Below, one piece after another: positions 51,871 through 61,172 of a stretch of DNA of 64,000 nt. Below the pieces are notes generated by a model. It had not been told where the DNA came from. It did not search any database and saw only the letters and a list, made by a program, of their open reading frames with translations. Origin of the DNA: Sinisalibacter aestuarii (GTDB lineage: Bacteria; Pseudomonadota; Alphaproteobacteria; Rhodobacterales; Rhodobacteraceae); the NCBI RefSeq assembly GCF_027923545.1, contig NZ_BROH01000001.1, positions 558,001-622,000 of the forward strand, written 5' to 3'. Made by a program: the position numbers and the translations under genes. Position 1 is the first letter of the stretch; every line of letters starts with the position of its first letter.

Positions 51871-53748
51871 ATGAGCGACGCGACCGACCAGACCGAGGCG
51901 ATCTCCCCCAAGCGCGGGCATCGGCTGATCGCGGATTACGTCAAGCGGCTCGACGGGTCGCCGGGCGTTTACCGGATGCTCGATGACAAGGGCCGGGTGC
52001 TCTATGTCGGCAAGGCGAAGAACCTCAAAAAGCGGGTTTCGAACTACGCCAAGCCCACCGGCCATTCCGCCCGGATCGCCCGGATGATCTCGCAGACCGC
52101 CGAGATGATGTTTCTGACAACGCGGTCGGAAACCGAGGCGCTGCTGCTGGAGCAAAACCTGATCAAGCAGCTCAAGCCGCATTTCAACGTGCTGCTGCGC
52201 GACGACAAATCCTTCCCCAACATTCTCGTCACCGATCATCCCTTTCCGCAGATCCGCAAGCATCGCGGCGCGAAGAAGGACAAGGGGAACTATTACGGCC
52301 CCTTTGCCAGCGCCGACGCGGTGAACCGGACGCTGAACCAGTTGCAGAAGGTGTTCCTGCTGCGCAACTGCTCGGATGCGATGTTTGAGAGCCGCACCCG
52401 GCCCTGCCTGCTCTACCAGATCAAGCGCTGCGCCGGACCGTGCGTGGGCAAGGTGAGCGAGGCGGATTATGCCGGCCTTGTGCACGATGCCGAACGCTTC
52501 CTCTCCGGGCGCACCACGGCGGTGCAGGAACAGCTTGCCGCCGAGATGCAGGCGGCGAGCGAGGGAATGGAATTCGAGCGCGCGGCGGTGCTGCGCGACC
52601 GGATCCGGGCGCTGACGCAGGTGCAGTCGAGCCAGGGGATCAACCCGCGCGGCGTGGCCGAGGCGGATGTGATCGCGCTGCATATGGAGGGCGGGCAAGC
52701 CTGTGTGCAGGTGTTCTTCATCCGGGCGCATCAGAACTGGGGCAACCGCGATTTCTACCCCCGCACCGGCGCGGGCGCGGGCGAGGCGGAGGTGCTGCAG
52801 GCATTCATCGGCCAGTTCTACGACCAGAAGGAGCCGCCGCGCCTGCTGCTGCTCAGCCACCCGATCGAAGACCTCGACCTGATGGCCGAGGCGCTTTCGC
52901 AGAAAGCCGGGCGAAAGGTGGAGATCGCGGTGCCGCTCCGGGGCGAAAAGGCCGAGCTGGTCGCGAGCGCGGCGCGCAATGCCCGCGAAAGCCTGGGGCG
53001 CAAGATGGCCGAGACGGCGACGCAGGCGAGGCTGCTCGACGGGCTGGCCGAAGCCTTCGGGCTGGACGAGGCGCCGGCGCGGATCGAGGTTTACGACAAC
53101 TCCCACATTCAGGGCGCGCACGCCGTGGGGGCGATGATCGTGGCGGGGCCGGACGGCTTTATGAAAAGCCAGTACCGCAAGTTCAACATCAAGGGCGAAG
53201 AGCTGACCCCGGGCGACGATTTCGGGATGATGAAAGAGGTGCTGACGCGCCGCTTCAAACGGCTTCTGAAGGAAGACCCGGACCGCGAAAGCGAGCACTG
53301 GCCGGGGCTGCTGCTGATCGACGGCGGGGCCGGTCAGGTGAGTGCGGTGAACGGCATTCTGGAGGATCTCGGGGTGGAAGACGTGCCGATGATCGGCGTT
53401 GCCAAGGGGATCGACCGGGATGCGGGCAAGGAGGAGTTTCACCGGATCGGGCAACGCCCCTTCGCGCTGAAACGCAACGACCCGGTGCTCTATTTCATCC
53501 AGCGGCTGCGCGACGAGGCGCACCGCTTCGCCATCGGCACGCACCGGGCGAAGCGCGCCAAGGCGATCGGCGCGACCCCGCTTGACGAGGTGCCGGGGGT
53601 GGGGGCCAGCCGCAAGCGGGCGCTGCTGCGGCATTTCGGTTCGGCCAAGGCGGTGGCGCGGGCGAGCCTCGACGATCTGAAGGCGGTGCCCGGCATCTCG
53701 GCGGCCCTGGCCGAGGCGATCCACGGCTATTTCCAGGAGCATGGCTGA
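51871..53748 (+). CDS. uvrC: Excinuclease ABC subunit C
   Basis: UvrC, 625 residues, makes the dual incisions of nucleotide excision repair. The N-terminal GIY-YIG nuclease starts [24 protein letters not shown] Cys-containing region ([17 protein letters not shown]) and the UVR motif ([16 protein letters not shown]) follow. The C-terminal endonuclease half contains [20 protein letters not shown], and a helix-hairpin-helix tail ([18 protein letters not shown]) ends the protein. All domains are intact. The ATG at 51871 has no strong ribosome-binding site (CAGATCAT precedes it), so the start is moderately sure. pgsA begins 152 bp downstream. Confidence 0.97.
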   Translation: MSDATDQTEAISPKRGHRLIADYVKRLDGSPGVYRMLDDKGRVLYVGKAKNLKKRVSNYAKPTGHSARIARMISQTAEMMFLTTRSETEALLLEQNLIKQLKPHFNVLLRDDKSFPNILVTDHPFPQIRKHRGAKKDKGNYYGPFASADAVNRTLNQLQKVFLLRNCSDAMFESRTRPCLLYQIKRCAGPCVGKVSEADYAGLVHDAERFLSGRTTAVQEQLAAEMQAASEGMEFERAAVLRDRIRALTQVQSSQGINPRGVAEADVIALHMEGGQACVQVFFIRAHQNWGNRDFYPRTGAGAGEAEVLQAFIGQFYDQKEPPRLLLLSHPIEDLDLMAEALSQKAGRKVEIAVPLRGEKAELVASAARNARESLGRKMAETATQARLLDGLAEAFGLDEAPARIEVYDNSHIQGAHAVGAMIVAGPDGFMKSQYRKFNIKGEELTPGDDFGMMKEVLTRRFKRLLKEDPDRESEHWPGLLLIDGGAGQVSAVNGILEDLGVEDVPMIGVAKGIDRDAGKEEFHRIGQRPFALKRNDPVLYFIQRLRDEAHRFAIGTHRAKRAKAIGATPLDEVPGVGASRKRALLRHFGSAKAVARASLDDLKAVPGISAALAEAIHGYFQEHG

Positions 53749-53900
53749 GGCCGTCCGCTTCGGGGTTCGTGAAGCGTGCCGGGGCTTGGCCCGCTGCGCC
53801 CGCACGCGACGGAACGCGCGGCGCGGCACGTAGAAGCCTCATGCGCCCGCCGCGCTTCCCCCGGCTTCCCCCGTGCCCCGGAACAGGATATTGAACCGAC

Positions 53901-54518
53901 ATGAAATGGACGCTGCCCAATATCCTGACCATCGCCCGGCTTGTTGCCGTGCCGCTGATTCCGGTGATGTTTTTGTTCTTCGCCCGGCCCTGGGCCGACT
54001 GGTATGCGATGATCCTGTTCATCGTCGCCGCCGTCACCGATTATCTCGACGGCTATCTCGCCCGCGCCTGGAAGCTCGAAACGCTGTTCGGCGCGGCGAT
54101 GGACCCGATCGCCGACAAGGCGCTGGTGATGATCGCGCTTCTGGTGATCAACGGCTATGCCGGGCTGACGCCCTGGATCATGCTGCCCTCGGCGATCATC
54201 ATCTATCGCGAGGTCTTCGTTTCCGGCCTGCGCGAGACGCTGGGCGACCGGGCACGGGCGCTCAAGGTGACGAACCTCGCCAAGTGGAAGACGACGGCGC
54301 AGATGGTGGCGATCACGCTGATCTTCGCCAAGGGGGTGCTGGAGCATCACGCCAAGCTGGAAACCGGCGGCGAGCGGGCCGGGCTGCTGGACTGGTCGGC
54401 GATTGCCGGCAATGGCGGGATCGTGCTGCTTTGGGTGGCCGGACTCCTTACAATCGTGACCGGATGGGATTACTTCAGAAAGGCGATGCCGTTTCTGAGG
54501 GAGACGCCCGATGCTTGA
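53901..54518 (+). CDS. pgsA: CDP-diacylglycerol-glycerol-3-phosphate 3-phosphatidyltransferase PgsA
   Basis: PgsA, 205 residues, makes phosphatidylglycerol phosphate, the first step to phosphatidylglycerol. It is an inner-membrane protein with several spans. The complete CDP-alcohol phosphotransferase motif is visible: Asp47, Asp50-Gly51, Ala54-Arg55, Gly64, Asp68 and Asp72. The start is MKWTLPNILTIARLVAVPLIP, as in the family. The gene overlaps moaD by eight bases, and uvrC-pgsA-moaD-moaE appears to be one unit, with the odd mix of repair, lipid and molybdopterin genes common in Rhodobacterales. Confidence 0.95.
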   Translation: MKWTLPNILTIARLVAVPLIPVMFLFFARPWADWYAMILFIVAAVTDYLDGYLARAWKLETLFGAAMDPIADKALVMIALLVINGYAGLTPWIMLPSAIIIYREVFVSGLRETLGDRARALKVTNLAKWKTTAQMVAITLIFAKGVLEHHAKLETGGERAGLLDWSAIAGNGGIVLLWVAGLLTIVTGWDYFRKAMPFLRETPDA

Positions 54519-54759
54519 TGTTCTCTATTTCGCCTGGGTCCGCGAGCGGATCGGGGAGCCGCGCGAGCGGGTCGAGACGCAGGCCGCCACGGTGGCGGAG
54601 CTGGTCGACGAGCTGCGTGCCCGCGAGGCGCGTTATGCGCTCGCCTTTGCCGATCTTTCGGCGCTGCGGGTGGCGGTGGATCAGGAGCTGACGGAGTTCG
54701 ACGCGCCGCTGTCGGGCGTGCGCGAGGTGGCCTTCTTCCCGCCGATGACCGGGGGCTGA
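54511..54759 (+). CDS. moaD: Molybdopterin synthase sulfur carrier subunit MoaD
   Basis: MoaD, 82 residues, is the ubiquitin-like small subunit of molybdopterin synthase. The product ends FFPPMTGG; the double Gly is the site that becomes a thiocarboxylate and donates sulfur. The beginning (LDVLYFAWVRERIGEPRERV) and the V-ALRVAVDQEL-type middle fit MoaD. It overlaps pgsA by eight bases, and moaE follows after one base. The rest of the molybdopterin pathway (moaA, moaC, moeB) is not in the window. Confidence 0.94.
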   Translation: MLDVLYFAWVRERIGEPRERVETQAATVAELVDELRAREARYALAFADLSALRVAVDQELTEFDAPLSGVREVAFFPPMTGG

Positions 54760-54760
54760 G

Positions 54761-55198
54761 ATGGGCCGGGTGCGCGTCCAGCGGGAGCCGTTCGACTCGG
54801 GAAGCGAGCTTGAGGGCTTCGGCGCCGGGGGCGATGTGGGCGCGATTGCGACCTTCACCGGCATCGTGCGCGGCACCGGCGGGATGAGCCGGATGGAGAT
54901 CGAGCATTATCCGGGCATGACCGAAGCGGCGATTGCGAAGATCGTGGCCGAGGCCGAGGCGCGCTGGGGGCTTGAGGATTGTCTGGTCATTCATCGCCAC
55001 GGGGCGATGGCGCCGGGCGAGCGGATCATGATGGTCGCCACCGCCAGCCGTCACCGCGCCGCGGCCTTCGAGGCGGCGGAATATCTGATGGACTACCTCA
55101 AGAGCCGCGCGCCGTTCTGGAAAAAGGAATTCGGCCCCGATGGTGCGGCCTGGGTGGCGGCAAAGGACGAGGACGAAGACGCGCTGAGCCGCTGGTAG
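54761..55198 (+). CDS. moaE: Molybdopterin synthase catalytic subunit MoaE
   Basis: MoaE, 145 residues, is the large subunit that transfers sulfur from MoaD to precursor Z. Conserved blocks are GAIATFTGIVRG, IEHYPGMTEAAIAKI, CLVIHRHGAMAPGE, and the active-site segment MDYLKSRAPFWKKE with its lysines. Length is normal. It begins one base after moaD. Together they form the complete synthase. The next gene starts 68 bp downstream and is unrelated by sequence. Confidence 0.96.
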   Translation: MGRVRVQREPFDSGSELEGFGAGGDVGAIATFTGIVRGTGGMSRMEIEHYPGMTEAAIAKIVAEAEARWGLEDCLVIHRHGAMAPGERIMMVATASRHRAAAFEAAEYLMDYLKSRAPFWKKEFGPDGAAWVAAKDEDEDALSRW

Positions 55199-55266
55199 CG
55201 GTTGCCTCGCGCGCGCGAAGCCTGTTTTCTGCATCCGACCCGGAAGCCAGCCCGAGACGCCCGATC

Positions 55267-55977
55267 ATGACGCCCCGCTTCATCTTCGACGGAGAGCACC
55301 TGCGCGCCACCGCGCTTGGGGACCATCCCGACAAGCTGATCATCACCTTCGACCACTGGGCGAGGGACAAGGATGGCTTTGCGCCGGTGCGCCGCGATTC
55401 ATCCTATGTGGACAAGGGGTTCAGCCATCTTCACATCGCCACGAACCGCAACGACTGGTTTCTGAACCGCGACCTGCCCGGCGCGCTCGACGCGATTGCC
55501 GGTTTTGCGGCAGGCTACCGGCGTGCCGTGTCGCTGGCGTTCAGCATGGGCGGCTATGGCGCGCTGCTGGTCTCGCGGGTGGTGACGTTCCGGCAGGTGC
55601 TGCTGGTTTCGCCCCATTCGACCTATGCGCAGGACTTTCCGCCGTTCGACGACCGCTTCGAGACCGATATCGCCGATCCCGACTTTGCCGCCGCCGCCCA
55701 CGCCGCTATTCTGGATGGCAAGGCGTCGAAGGCGGCCTGCACCGTGCTTTACGATTCGTCCATGCCGTTCGACACCGATCACGCCGAGGTGGCGGGCAAC
55801 ATGTTTCGCAATCCGCGGCGGATCGACCTTGAAGGCGGGGGCCACCCGGCGACCCGGCTTCTGACGGATAACAACCGCTTTGGCATGATCATGAAGGCGA
55901 TCACCGCCGACGATCTGGATGTGAGCCGGATCGAGGCCCAGCACGCCCGCTACAGAGAGGCGCAGCGGGCCGGTTAG
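55267..55977 (+). CDS. Alpha/beta hydrolase-like protein, function unknown
   Basis: The product is 236 residues without signal peptide. A nucleophile-elbow-like motif (LAFSMGGYGALL) with Ser at about residue 93 suggests an alpha/beta hydrolase fold. A later His in GGGHPATRLL could complete a triad. The N-terminal half (TFDHWARDKDGFAPVRRDSSY) is not typical of well-known esterases. No named family is recognised. It lies 68 bp after moaE and overlaps the convergent membrane/coiled-coil gene by four bases at the stops. Confidence 0.65.
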   Translation: MTPRFIFDGEHLRATALGDHPDKLIITFDHWARDKDGFAPVRRDSSYVDKGFSHLHIATNRNDWFLNRDLPGALDAIAGFAAGYRRAVSLAFSMGGYGALLVSRVVTFRQVLLVSPHSTYAQDFPPFDDRFETDIADPDFAAAAHAAILDGKASKAACTVLYDSSMPFDTDHAEVAGNMFRNPRRIDLEGGGHPATRLLTDNNRFGMIMKAITADDLDVSRIEAQHARYREAQRAG

Positions 55978-56300
55978 CTCTGGTTCATCCGCTCGATATA
56001 GGCGCGCAGCTCTTCGGCTTCCTGCCGGGCGTCGCGCAGGCCGTCCATCGCCGCGCGCAGCTCGGCCTCGGTCTGGTGGAGCTGGTTCGACATCTCGGAT
56101 TCGCGCTGCTGGAGGTAGGTGATCGCCTGATCGCGGGTTTCTTCGGCCTCATGCAGCGATTGCGCCATGCGGTCGATCTCGCTCATGTCGCCCGAAGCCA
56201 CGCGGGTGAAGCGGTGGATGAGCCAATGGGCGAACCACCCGAGACCGAAGGCCACGAACAGGATGATGGCGGTGACGATGATGAACTCGGTTCTGTTCAT
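55974..56300 (-). CDS. Membrane-anchored coiled-coil protein, 108 residues
   Basis: One N-terminal membrane span (about residues 6-28, FIIVTAIILFVAFGLGWFAHW) is followed by a long charged coiled coil (residues 40-105, with repeated E/A/Q heptads). No cleavable signal is apparent, so the coil should be attached to the inner membrane. Its function is unknown. It starts 3 bp after the OmpA-type gene and is co-transcribed with it, which suggests a shared role in the envelope. Its 3' end overlaps the convergent hydrolase-like gene. Confidence 0.75.
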   Translation of the reverse strand: MNRTEFIIVTAIILFVAFGLGWFAHWLIHRFTRVASGDMSEIDRMAQSLHEAEETRDQAITYLQQRESEMSNQLHQTEAELRAAMDGLRDARQEAEELRAYIERMNQS

Positions 56301-56303
56301 GTC

Positions 56304-58550
56304 CTACTCCGTTGCGGCTTCGCCGTCTTGCGCGGGGCGCGGTTTCGGGCGGATGCCCGCAAGCTCGGGATCGACCACCACCGGCTCGTCGGCCGGTTCG
56401 GCTTCGGCCTCGGCTTGCGCCGTGTCGGCTGTGCCGGTGTCTGCCGTCTCGCCAGTGTCCGCCCCGGCGGCTTCGGTGGCCGCCTCGTCGCCGGTGGCGG
56501 TATCCTCTGCCGTCGCGGTGGCATCGTCTTCGGCGGGCGTGTCTTCTTCCACGGCCTCCGCCGCATCTTCGCCGGTGCTCTCCGCCGCATCGTCGGGGCG
56601 GGCTTCGGGCCGGATGTCGGGCAGTTCGGCGGCGCCGTCTTGTTCGGGGGTATCGCCGGTGCCGTCTTCCGCCGCCGGCTCGCCCTCCGCCGCGACGGGT
56701 TCGCCCTCGGCGCCGATCAGGCGGAATTCGATCCGGCGGTTCGCTTCGCGGCCCTCTTCGGTGCCGTTATCGGCAATCGGGTTTTCTTCGCCATAGCCAT
56801 GCGCCGAGAGGTTCGTCGTCAGCACGCGGCGGGCCAGCAGGGCCGAGAGCACCGCCTCGGCACGCCGCTGCGACAGGGCCTGGTTCATTTCCTCGCGGCC
56901 CTGGCTATCGGTATAGCCGCCGATTTCCATCGCCACATCGGGGCAGGTTTTCAGAATCTCCGCGATCCGGTCGACGGTCCGGCCCGAGGCAAGCTCGATC
57001 TCGGCGGAGCCCGGTGCGAAGGTGATCTTCTGGTCGGTCATCGCGGTGTTGATCCCGGCCACGCATTCCTGCGGCGTGGGCAGGGCCGCCTGCGGATCGT
57101 ATTTTTCCTCGTAGCTGACATTGACGCGGAAATCCTCGGCCTCGCCCAGCTTTTCCGACAACAGCCGCGAAATCTCGGCGGAGGCTTCCTGATCGCCGGT
57201 GACGCCGCGCACATCGACAACGAGCGGTTGCACCACCACCGCGCCGTTGGCGAGCTGGTCGAGCGCTTCGAGCGCCGCCAGCGTGCGCACCGACCAGCCG
57301 CGCGGCAGGTCCGGATCGAGGCGCATGGCGGAATAGACCTTGTCGATCCCGAACCGCGCCCGGGCGAAGCTTTCGACAATCGTGCGCTCCTGCTCGTCGG
57401 CCACACGCCCGCGCAGCTGCACCTGCCCTTCCGGGCTGAGCGTGGCGACGAATTCGGGCGGCCCCGAGGCTTCGCCGGTGCCCGAAATCGAGACCGGCTC
57501 GGGCAGAACCGCGTGCAGCGAGAAAACGTCGGGCAGATCGGCCTCAAGCTCGCCGATGACGCGATCATAGGTATCCTGCGGTGTGCCTTCGGCGGCGACC
57601 AGCGTCACATCGGCATCGGCGAAGGTGAGCGAGCCGCCGCCCATTTCGCGCAGCGCGCCGATCCCGCGCGAGACGGCATCGGGCCAGTCCGGCGAGGGCA
57701 CGCCAAGGCCGATGGTGCAATTGGGCCGCCCGCGCACGCCCGCCGCGATCCCGGCGGCGACGATCTTGGTGCGCCCCGCTTCGGTATGGGCGGTGCAGGC
57801 ATCGAACCGCGCGCCGTTTTCGTCGATGGTGAAGCGCAGGGTGAAGGGGGTGATCACCGGGCGCGGCGCCGAGATATCGAGCGTGAGCCGGACGCCGCCG
57901 GGCACCCGCTGGCGCAGCGTGCGCTCCCAGTTCGCCTTCTGATCGGCGCTGTCGGCGATGGCTTCGATGGCGACGCGGTCGGGCCGGATCGAGATCTTGG
58001 AGCGGGGCAGCATCGCCACCGCGTCGAGCGCGTAGTTCAGCGCCATATCCCACAATTCGGGCACCGGGTAATCGGCGGTTTCGAGCAGGTCGGTCACCGC
58101 GTGTTCAAGGTCGATCCGCTGGATGCGCTGGCCCAGATCCTCGCGGTCGGTGGCGGCGGGGATCAGGCCGATCATCGAGATCCCGGCCTCGTTGCGCAGC
58201 ATCTCGATGGAGAAGGCGGGCGGGACGATCGCGGCGGGCGGCGGCACTTCCATCCGGTCGATCACCCGTCCGGCATCGACCTCGCCACCGGCGATGGAGA
58301 GCGCGTGGAAGCGGGCGCTTTCGTTTGGCGCGGTGCCGGACAGCACGACCTGCAGCCCGTTGGTTTCGACCTGCGCCCAATCCTCGCCCTCAAGCAGCAG
58401 GCCGCGGTCGATGGCGCTTTTCGAGACCGCCTCGATCGCGGTCATGGCGCCCCAGGCGACCGATACCGAGATCAGCGCCGCCAGCGCGAAAACCACGGCG
58501 ACCAACACGCTTGGCATGTTGCGAAGTTCGGAAATACGCGGCAGGCGCAT
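56304..58550 (-). CDS. OmpA-family protein with BON-like repeats and acidic tail
   Basis: The product is 748 residues. An N-terminal hydrophobic segment (about residues 14-34) anchors or exports it. BON-like modules follow, for example TNGLQVVLSGTAPNESAR near residue 65 and EGQVQLRGRVADEQERT near residue 385. The OmpA/MotB peptidoglycan-binding domain spans about residues 505-610 (ITFAPGSAEIELASG, IGGYTDSQGREEMNQALSQR and ANRRIEFRL). The final 138 residues are an acidic Ala/Glu/Asp/Thr-rich tail. The combination links the membrane to the cell wall. It is transcribed with a coiled-coil membrane protein. ubiA is 65 bp upstream on the same strand. Confidence 0.85.
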   Translation of the reverse strand: MRLPRISELRNMPSVLVAVVFALAALISVSVAWGAMTAIEAVSKSAIDRGLLLEGEDWAQVETNGLQVVLSGTAPNESARFHALSIAGGEVDAGRVIDRMEVPPPAAIVPPAFSIEMLRNEAGISMIGLIPAATDREDLGQRIQRIDLEHAVTDLLETADYPVPELWDMALNYALDAVAMLPRSKISIRPDRVAIEAIADSADQKANWERTLRQRVPGGVRLTLDISAPRPVITPFTLRFTIDENGARFDACTAHTEAGRTKIVAAGIAAGVRGRPNCTIGLGVPSPDWPDAVSRGIGALREMGGGSLTFADADVTLVAAEGTPQDTYDRVIGELEADLPDVFSLHAVLPEPVSISGTGEASGPPEFVATLSPEGQVQLRGRVADEQERTIVESFARARFGIDKVYSAMRLDPDLPRGWSVRTLAALEALDQLANGAVVVQPLVVDVRGVTGDQEASAEISRLLSEKLGEAEDFRVNVSYEEKYDPQAALPTPQECVAGINTAMTDQKITFAPGSAEIELASGRTVDRIAEILKTCPDVAMEIGGYTDSQGREEMNQALSQRRAEAVLSALLARRVLTTNLSAHGYGEENPIADNGTEEGREANRRIEFRLIGAEGEPVAAEGEPAAEDGTGDTPEQDGAAELPDIRPEARPDDAAESTGEDAAEAVEEDTPAEDDATATAEDTATGDEAATEAAGADTGETADTGTADTAQAEAEAEPADEPVVVDPELAGIRPKPRPAQDGEAATE

Positions 58551-58615
58551 GGATATTTATCGTCCGGTTGCGGGTCTGGTTGGGTTTCCTTACGGCCTGC
58601 GGCTGCGGGGCGCAA

Positions 58616-59584
58616 TCACAGGAGCGCCGCTGCGGCAAGAAACAGCACAGGGATCAGCCCGGCATCGCGGTTGGCGCGGAACAGGCGCAGGCAGGTATCG
58701 GGATCTTCGGTGTCGAGCGCGCGGAGCTGCCACGACATGTGCCAGCCCATGAACCATGCGCCGCCGAGCGCCACCACCAGCGCCAGCGCCGAGCGGTCCG
58801 GCATGAAGGCGAGGGTGATGGCCAGCGCCATCAGCACCACGGTGAGGATCAGGAAGGCGCGCAGCCAGGGCACGGTGTTTTCGCCAAACAGCCGGGCGGT
58901 GGATTTGACGCCGATCAGCGCGTCGTCTTCCTTGTCCTGGTGGGCGTAGATCGTGTCGTAGAACAGTGTCCAGGCAATGCCGGCGAGGTAGAGCGCGACG
59001 GCGGGCCAGCCGAGATGGCCGGTATGGGCGGTATAGGCGAGCAGCGCGCCCCAGTTGAAGGCAAGGCCGAGGAAGATCTGCGGCCACCAGGTGAAGCGCT
59101 TGGCGAAGGGGTAGATCGCCACCGGCCCCAGCGCGACAAAGCCCAGCAGGATGGCGTTGGGGTGGAAGGTGAGCAGGATCAGGAAGGCGACAAGCGATTG
59201 CCCGACGAGCCAGCCGAGCGCCTGCGTCACGCTGACCTGCCCCGAGGGGATCGGGCGGCTGCGGGTGCGCTCGACGGCGGCGTCGAAGTCGCGGTCGGTG
59301 ATATCGTTCCAGGTGCAGCCGGCGCCGCGCATGAGCCATGCGCCGATGGCGGTGCCGAGCGCGATCCAGGCATCCTGCCAGCCGATATCGCCGGTCTCGC
59401 CGATCCCGAGCAGCAGGCCCCACCAGCAGGGCAGCAGCAGCAGCCAGGTGCCGATCGGGCGGTCGGCGCGCGACAGGCGCAGATAGGGCCGGCTCCAGGC
59501 CGGGGCGCGGTGATCGACCCAGTTGCCCTTCACCGCGTCGGCCACCTGTCCGTGTGCCTCTGGCATGTTTCGGTCCGCCGCCAT
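58616..59584 (-). CDS. ubiA: 4-hydroxybenzoate octaprenyltransferase UbiA
   Basis: UbiA, 322 residues, is an integral membrane prenyltransferase that attaches the polyprenyl tail to 4-hydroxybenzoate in ubiquinone synthesis. The first Asp-rich motif is NDITDRDFD (Asn93, Asp94, Asp97, Asp101), and the second is YDTIYAHQDKEDD. About eight to nine membrane spans are visible. The N-terminal 30 residues are polar and may be longer than the true start; MPEAHGQ (six codons later) is an alternative. It is divergent from rsmE with only 11 bp between the two start codons. Confidence 0.95.
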   Translation of the reverse strand: MAADRNMPEAHGQVADAVKGNWVDHRAPAWSRPYLRLSRADRPIGTWLLLLPCWWGLLLGIGETGDIGWQDAWIALGTAIGAWLMRGAGCTWNDITDRDFDAAVERTRSRPIPSGQVSVTQALGWLVGQSLVAFLILLTFHPNAILLGFVALGPVAIYPFAKRFTWWPQIFLGLAFNWGALLAYTAHTGHLGWPAVALYLAGIAWTLFYDTIYAHQDKEDDALIGVKSTARLFGENTVPWLRAFLILTVVLMALAITLAFMPDRSALALVVALGGAWFMGWHMSWQLRALDTEDPDTCLRLFRANRDAGLIPVLFLAAAALL

Positions 59585-59595
59585 ATCGTGCCCCC

Positions 59596-60321
59596 ATGAT
59601 GAGCCGTGAGAAAATCCGCCTCTTTGTAGACGCAGCGCTCGGTGAGGGGCAATCCGTCGATCTGACCCGCGAGCAGGCGCATTACCTGTTCGGGGTGATG
59701 CGGCTTGGTCAGGGCGCGCGGGTGGCGCTGTTTAACGGCCATGCCGGCGAGTGGACGGCGGAGGTGGCCGAGGCGGGCAAACGCGGCGGGCGGCTTGCCG
59801 TGCTGGGCCAGTCCGCGCCGCAGCTCGACCCGCCGGACCTGTGGCTGATCTTCGCGCCGATCAAGAAGGCGCGCACCGATTTCATCGTCGAGAAGGCCGC
59901 CGAGATGGGGGCGGCGCGGATCATGCCGGTGCAGACCGCGTTTACCAATTCCGAGCGTATCCGGCAGGACCGGCTGCAGGCTCATGCCGTCGAGGCTGCC
60001 GAGCAATGCGGCGGCACCTTCGTGCCGGCGGTGGAGGAGTTGCAGCGGCTCGACCGGCTGCTGGAGGGCTGGCCCGACGATCGGCAGATCATGTTCTGCG
60101 ACGAGGCGCTGGTGGGTGCGCGCGAGGTGCTGGGCGCCGCAGGGGGCGGGAAATGGGCGATCCTGATCGGCCCGGAGGGCGGCTTTTCGGACAGCGAGCG
60201 CAAGCGCCTGCAGGCGATGCCGCAGGCCCATGCCGTGAGCCTCGGCCCGCGCATCCTGCGCGCCGATACCGCCGCCGTCGCCGCGCTGACGCTGTGGCAG
60301 TCGACGCGCGGGGATTGGTGA
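59596..60321 (+). CDS. rsmE: 16S rRNA (uracil1498-N3)-methyltransferase RsmE
   Basis: RsmE, 241 residues, methylates U1498 of 16S rRNA. An N-terminal PUA-like region (LTREQAHYLFGVMRLGQGARVALFNG) precedes the SPOUT domain with its knot motifs LIGPEGGFSDSE and SLGPRILRADTAAVAAL. These are diagnostic. The ATG at 59596 is 11 bp from the divergent ubiA start, with no room for a ribosome-binding site of normal distance from a separate promoter, so its transcript may be nearly leaderless or start inside ubiA. A second ATG three bases downstream is equally possible. The stop overlaps the next gene (TGATG). Confidence 0.95.
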   Translation: MMSREKIRLFVDAALGEGQSVDLTREQAHYLFGVMRLGQGARVALFNGHAGEWTAEVAEAGKRGGRLAVLGQSAPQLDPPDLWLIFAPIKKARTDFIVEKAAEMGAARIMPVQTAFTNSERIRQDRLQAHAVEAAEQCGGTFVPAVEELQRLDRLLEGWPDDRQIMFCDEALVGAREVLGAAGGGKWAILIGPEGGFSDSERKRLQAMPQAHAVSLGPRILRADTAAVAALTLWQSTRGDW

Positions 60322-61172
60322 TGCTGCGCCCGGCCAGGGCCGGTGACGAGGCGGCGATGGAGACCTTCCTGGCCGCCCATGCCGAAACCTCGATGTTCCT
60401 GCGCGGCAATCTGCACAATTTCGGCCTGTTCGAGCGGAACGACCCGCATGGCACCGAATACTGGATTGCGGAAACGGGCGGCGAAATCGCCGCGATCTTC
60501 GGCATTTCCAACGGGGGGTTCGCCATGAGCCAGGCGCCCGGCGCGCCCGACAGCTTGTGGGACGCCTTCGCCGGTTGCCTGCGGGGCCGTGAACTGGCCG
60601 GACTCAGCGGGGAAGAGGCGCAGGTGGCCCAAAGCAAACGCGCGCTGGGCATCGGGCGGGCCGCGCTTTCGCTCGACGATCCGGAGCCGCTGTTTCGTCT
60701 TTCGTTGGACAGGCTGCGCCTCCCCGATGGCACCGGAGGCATTCGCCGCCCCATCGAGGCCGACCGCGCCCTTCTGGAACGCTGGAACGCGGCCTATGTC
60801 ACCGAGTTGCGGATGGGCACGCCCGGACGGGTCGCCACCGAATCCCGCGAACGGGCGGAGCGCGCCATCAAGGGCGATGACACCCGGTTGCTGATCAGCG
60901 ACGGCACCCCCGTCGCGATGACGGCGCTCAACGCCCGCCTGCCCGACATGGTGCAGATCGGCGGCGTCTACACGCCGCCGGACCTGCGCGGCCGGGGCCA
61001 TGCCCGCCGGGCGGTCGCGCTGCACATGGACGAGTTGCGCGGTGACGGGGTGACAACCGCGATCCTCTTCGCCTCCGGCCCCGCCGCCTGCCGCGCCTAT
61101 GAGGCGATTGGCTTCGAGCGGATCGGCACCTATGCGCTGGTCTTCCTGAAAGAGCCGGTGGTGATCGGCTGA
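60321..61172 (+). CDS. GNAT family N-acetyltransferase
   Basis: The product is 283 residues. The C-terminal GNAT domain has the acetyl-CoA motif VYTPPDLRGRGHARRAVAL (R/Q-x-x-G-x-G/A) and ends ACRAYEAIGFERIGTYALVF. The N-terminal half (LRPARAGDEAAMETFLAAHAETSMFLRGNL) appears to be a second, degenerate GNAT-like unit, as in two-domain members. The acceptor substrate is unknown. It starts at ATG 60321, overlapping the rsmE stop; a GTG three bases upstream is possible. The next gene overlaps by one base, so it belongs to the rsmE operon. Confidence 0.85.
   Translation: MLRPARAGDEAAMETFLAAHAETSMFLRGNLHNFGLFERNDPHGTEYWIAETGGEIAAIFGISNGGFAMSQAPGAPDSLWDAFAGCLRGRELAGLSGEEAQVAQSKRALGIGRAALSLDDPEPLFRLSLDRLRLPDGTGGIRRPIEADRALLERWNAAYVTELRMGTPGRVATESRERAERAIKGDDTRLLISDGTPVAMTALNARLPDMVQIGGVYTPPDLRGRGHARRAVALHMDELRGDGVTTAILFASGPAACRAYEAIGFERIGTYALVFLKEPVVIG

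Noticed and set aside
51644-51874. 76-codon frame in the spacer before uvrC
   Set aside because: It runs across palindromes and the DnaA box, has no good ribosome-binding site, and overlaps the uvrC start. The spacer looks regulatory rather than coding.
56076-58949. 957-codon open frame on the plus strand opposite the OmpA-type gene and ubiA
   Set aside because: High-GC codon bias leaves the antisense frame open. Its translation shows no domain, while the minus-strand proteins have clear OmpA and UbiA motifs.
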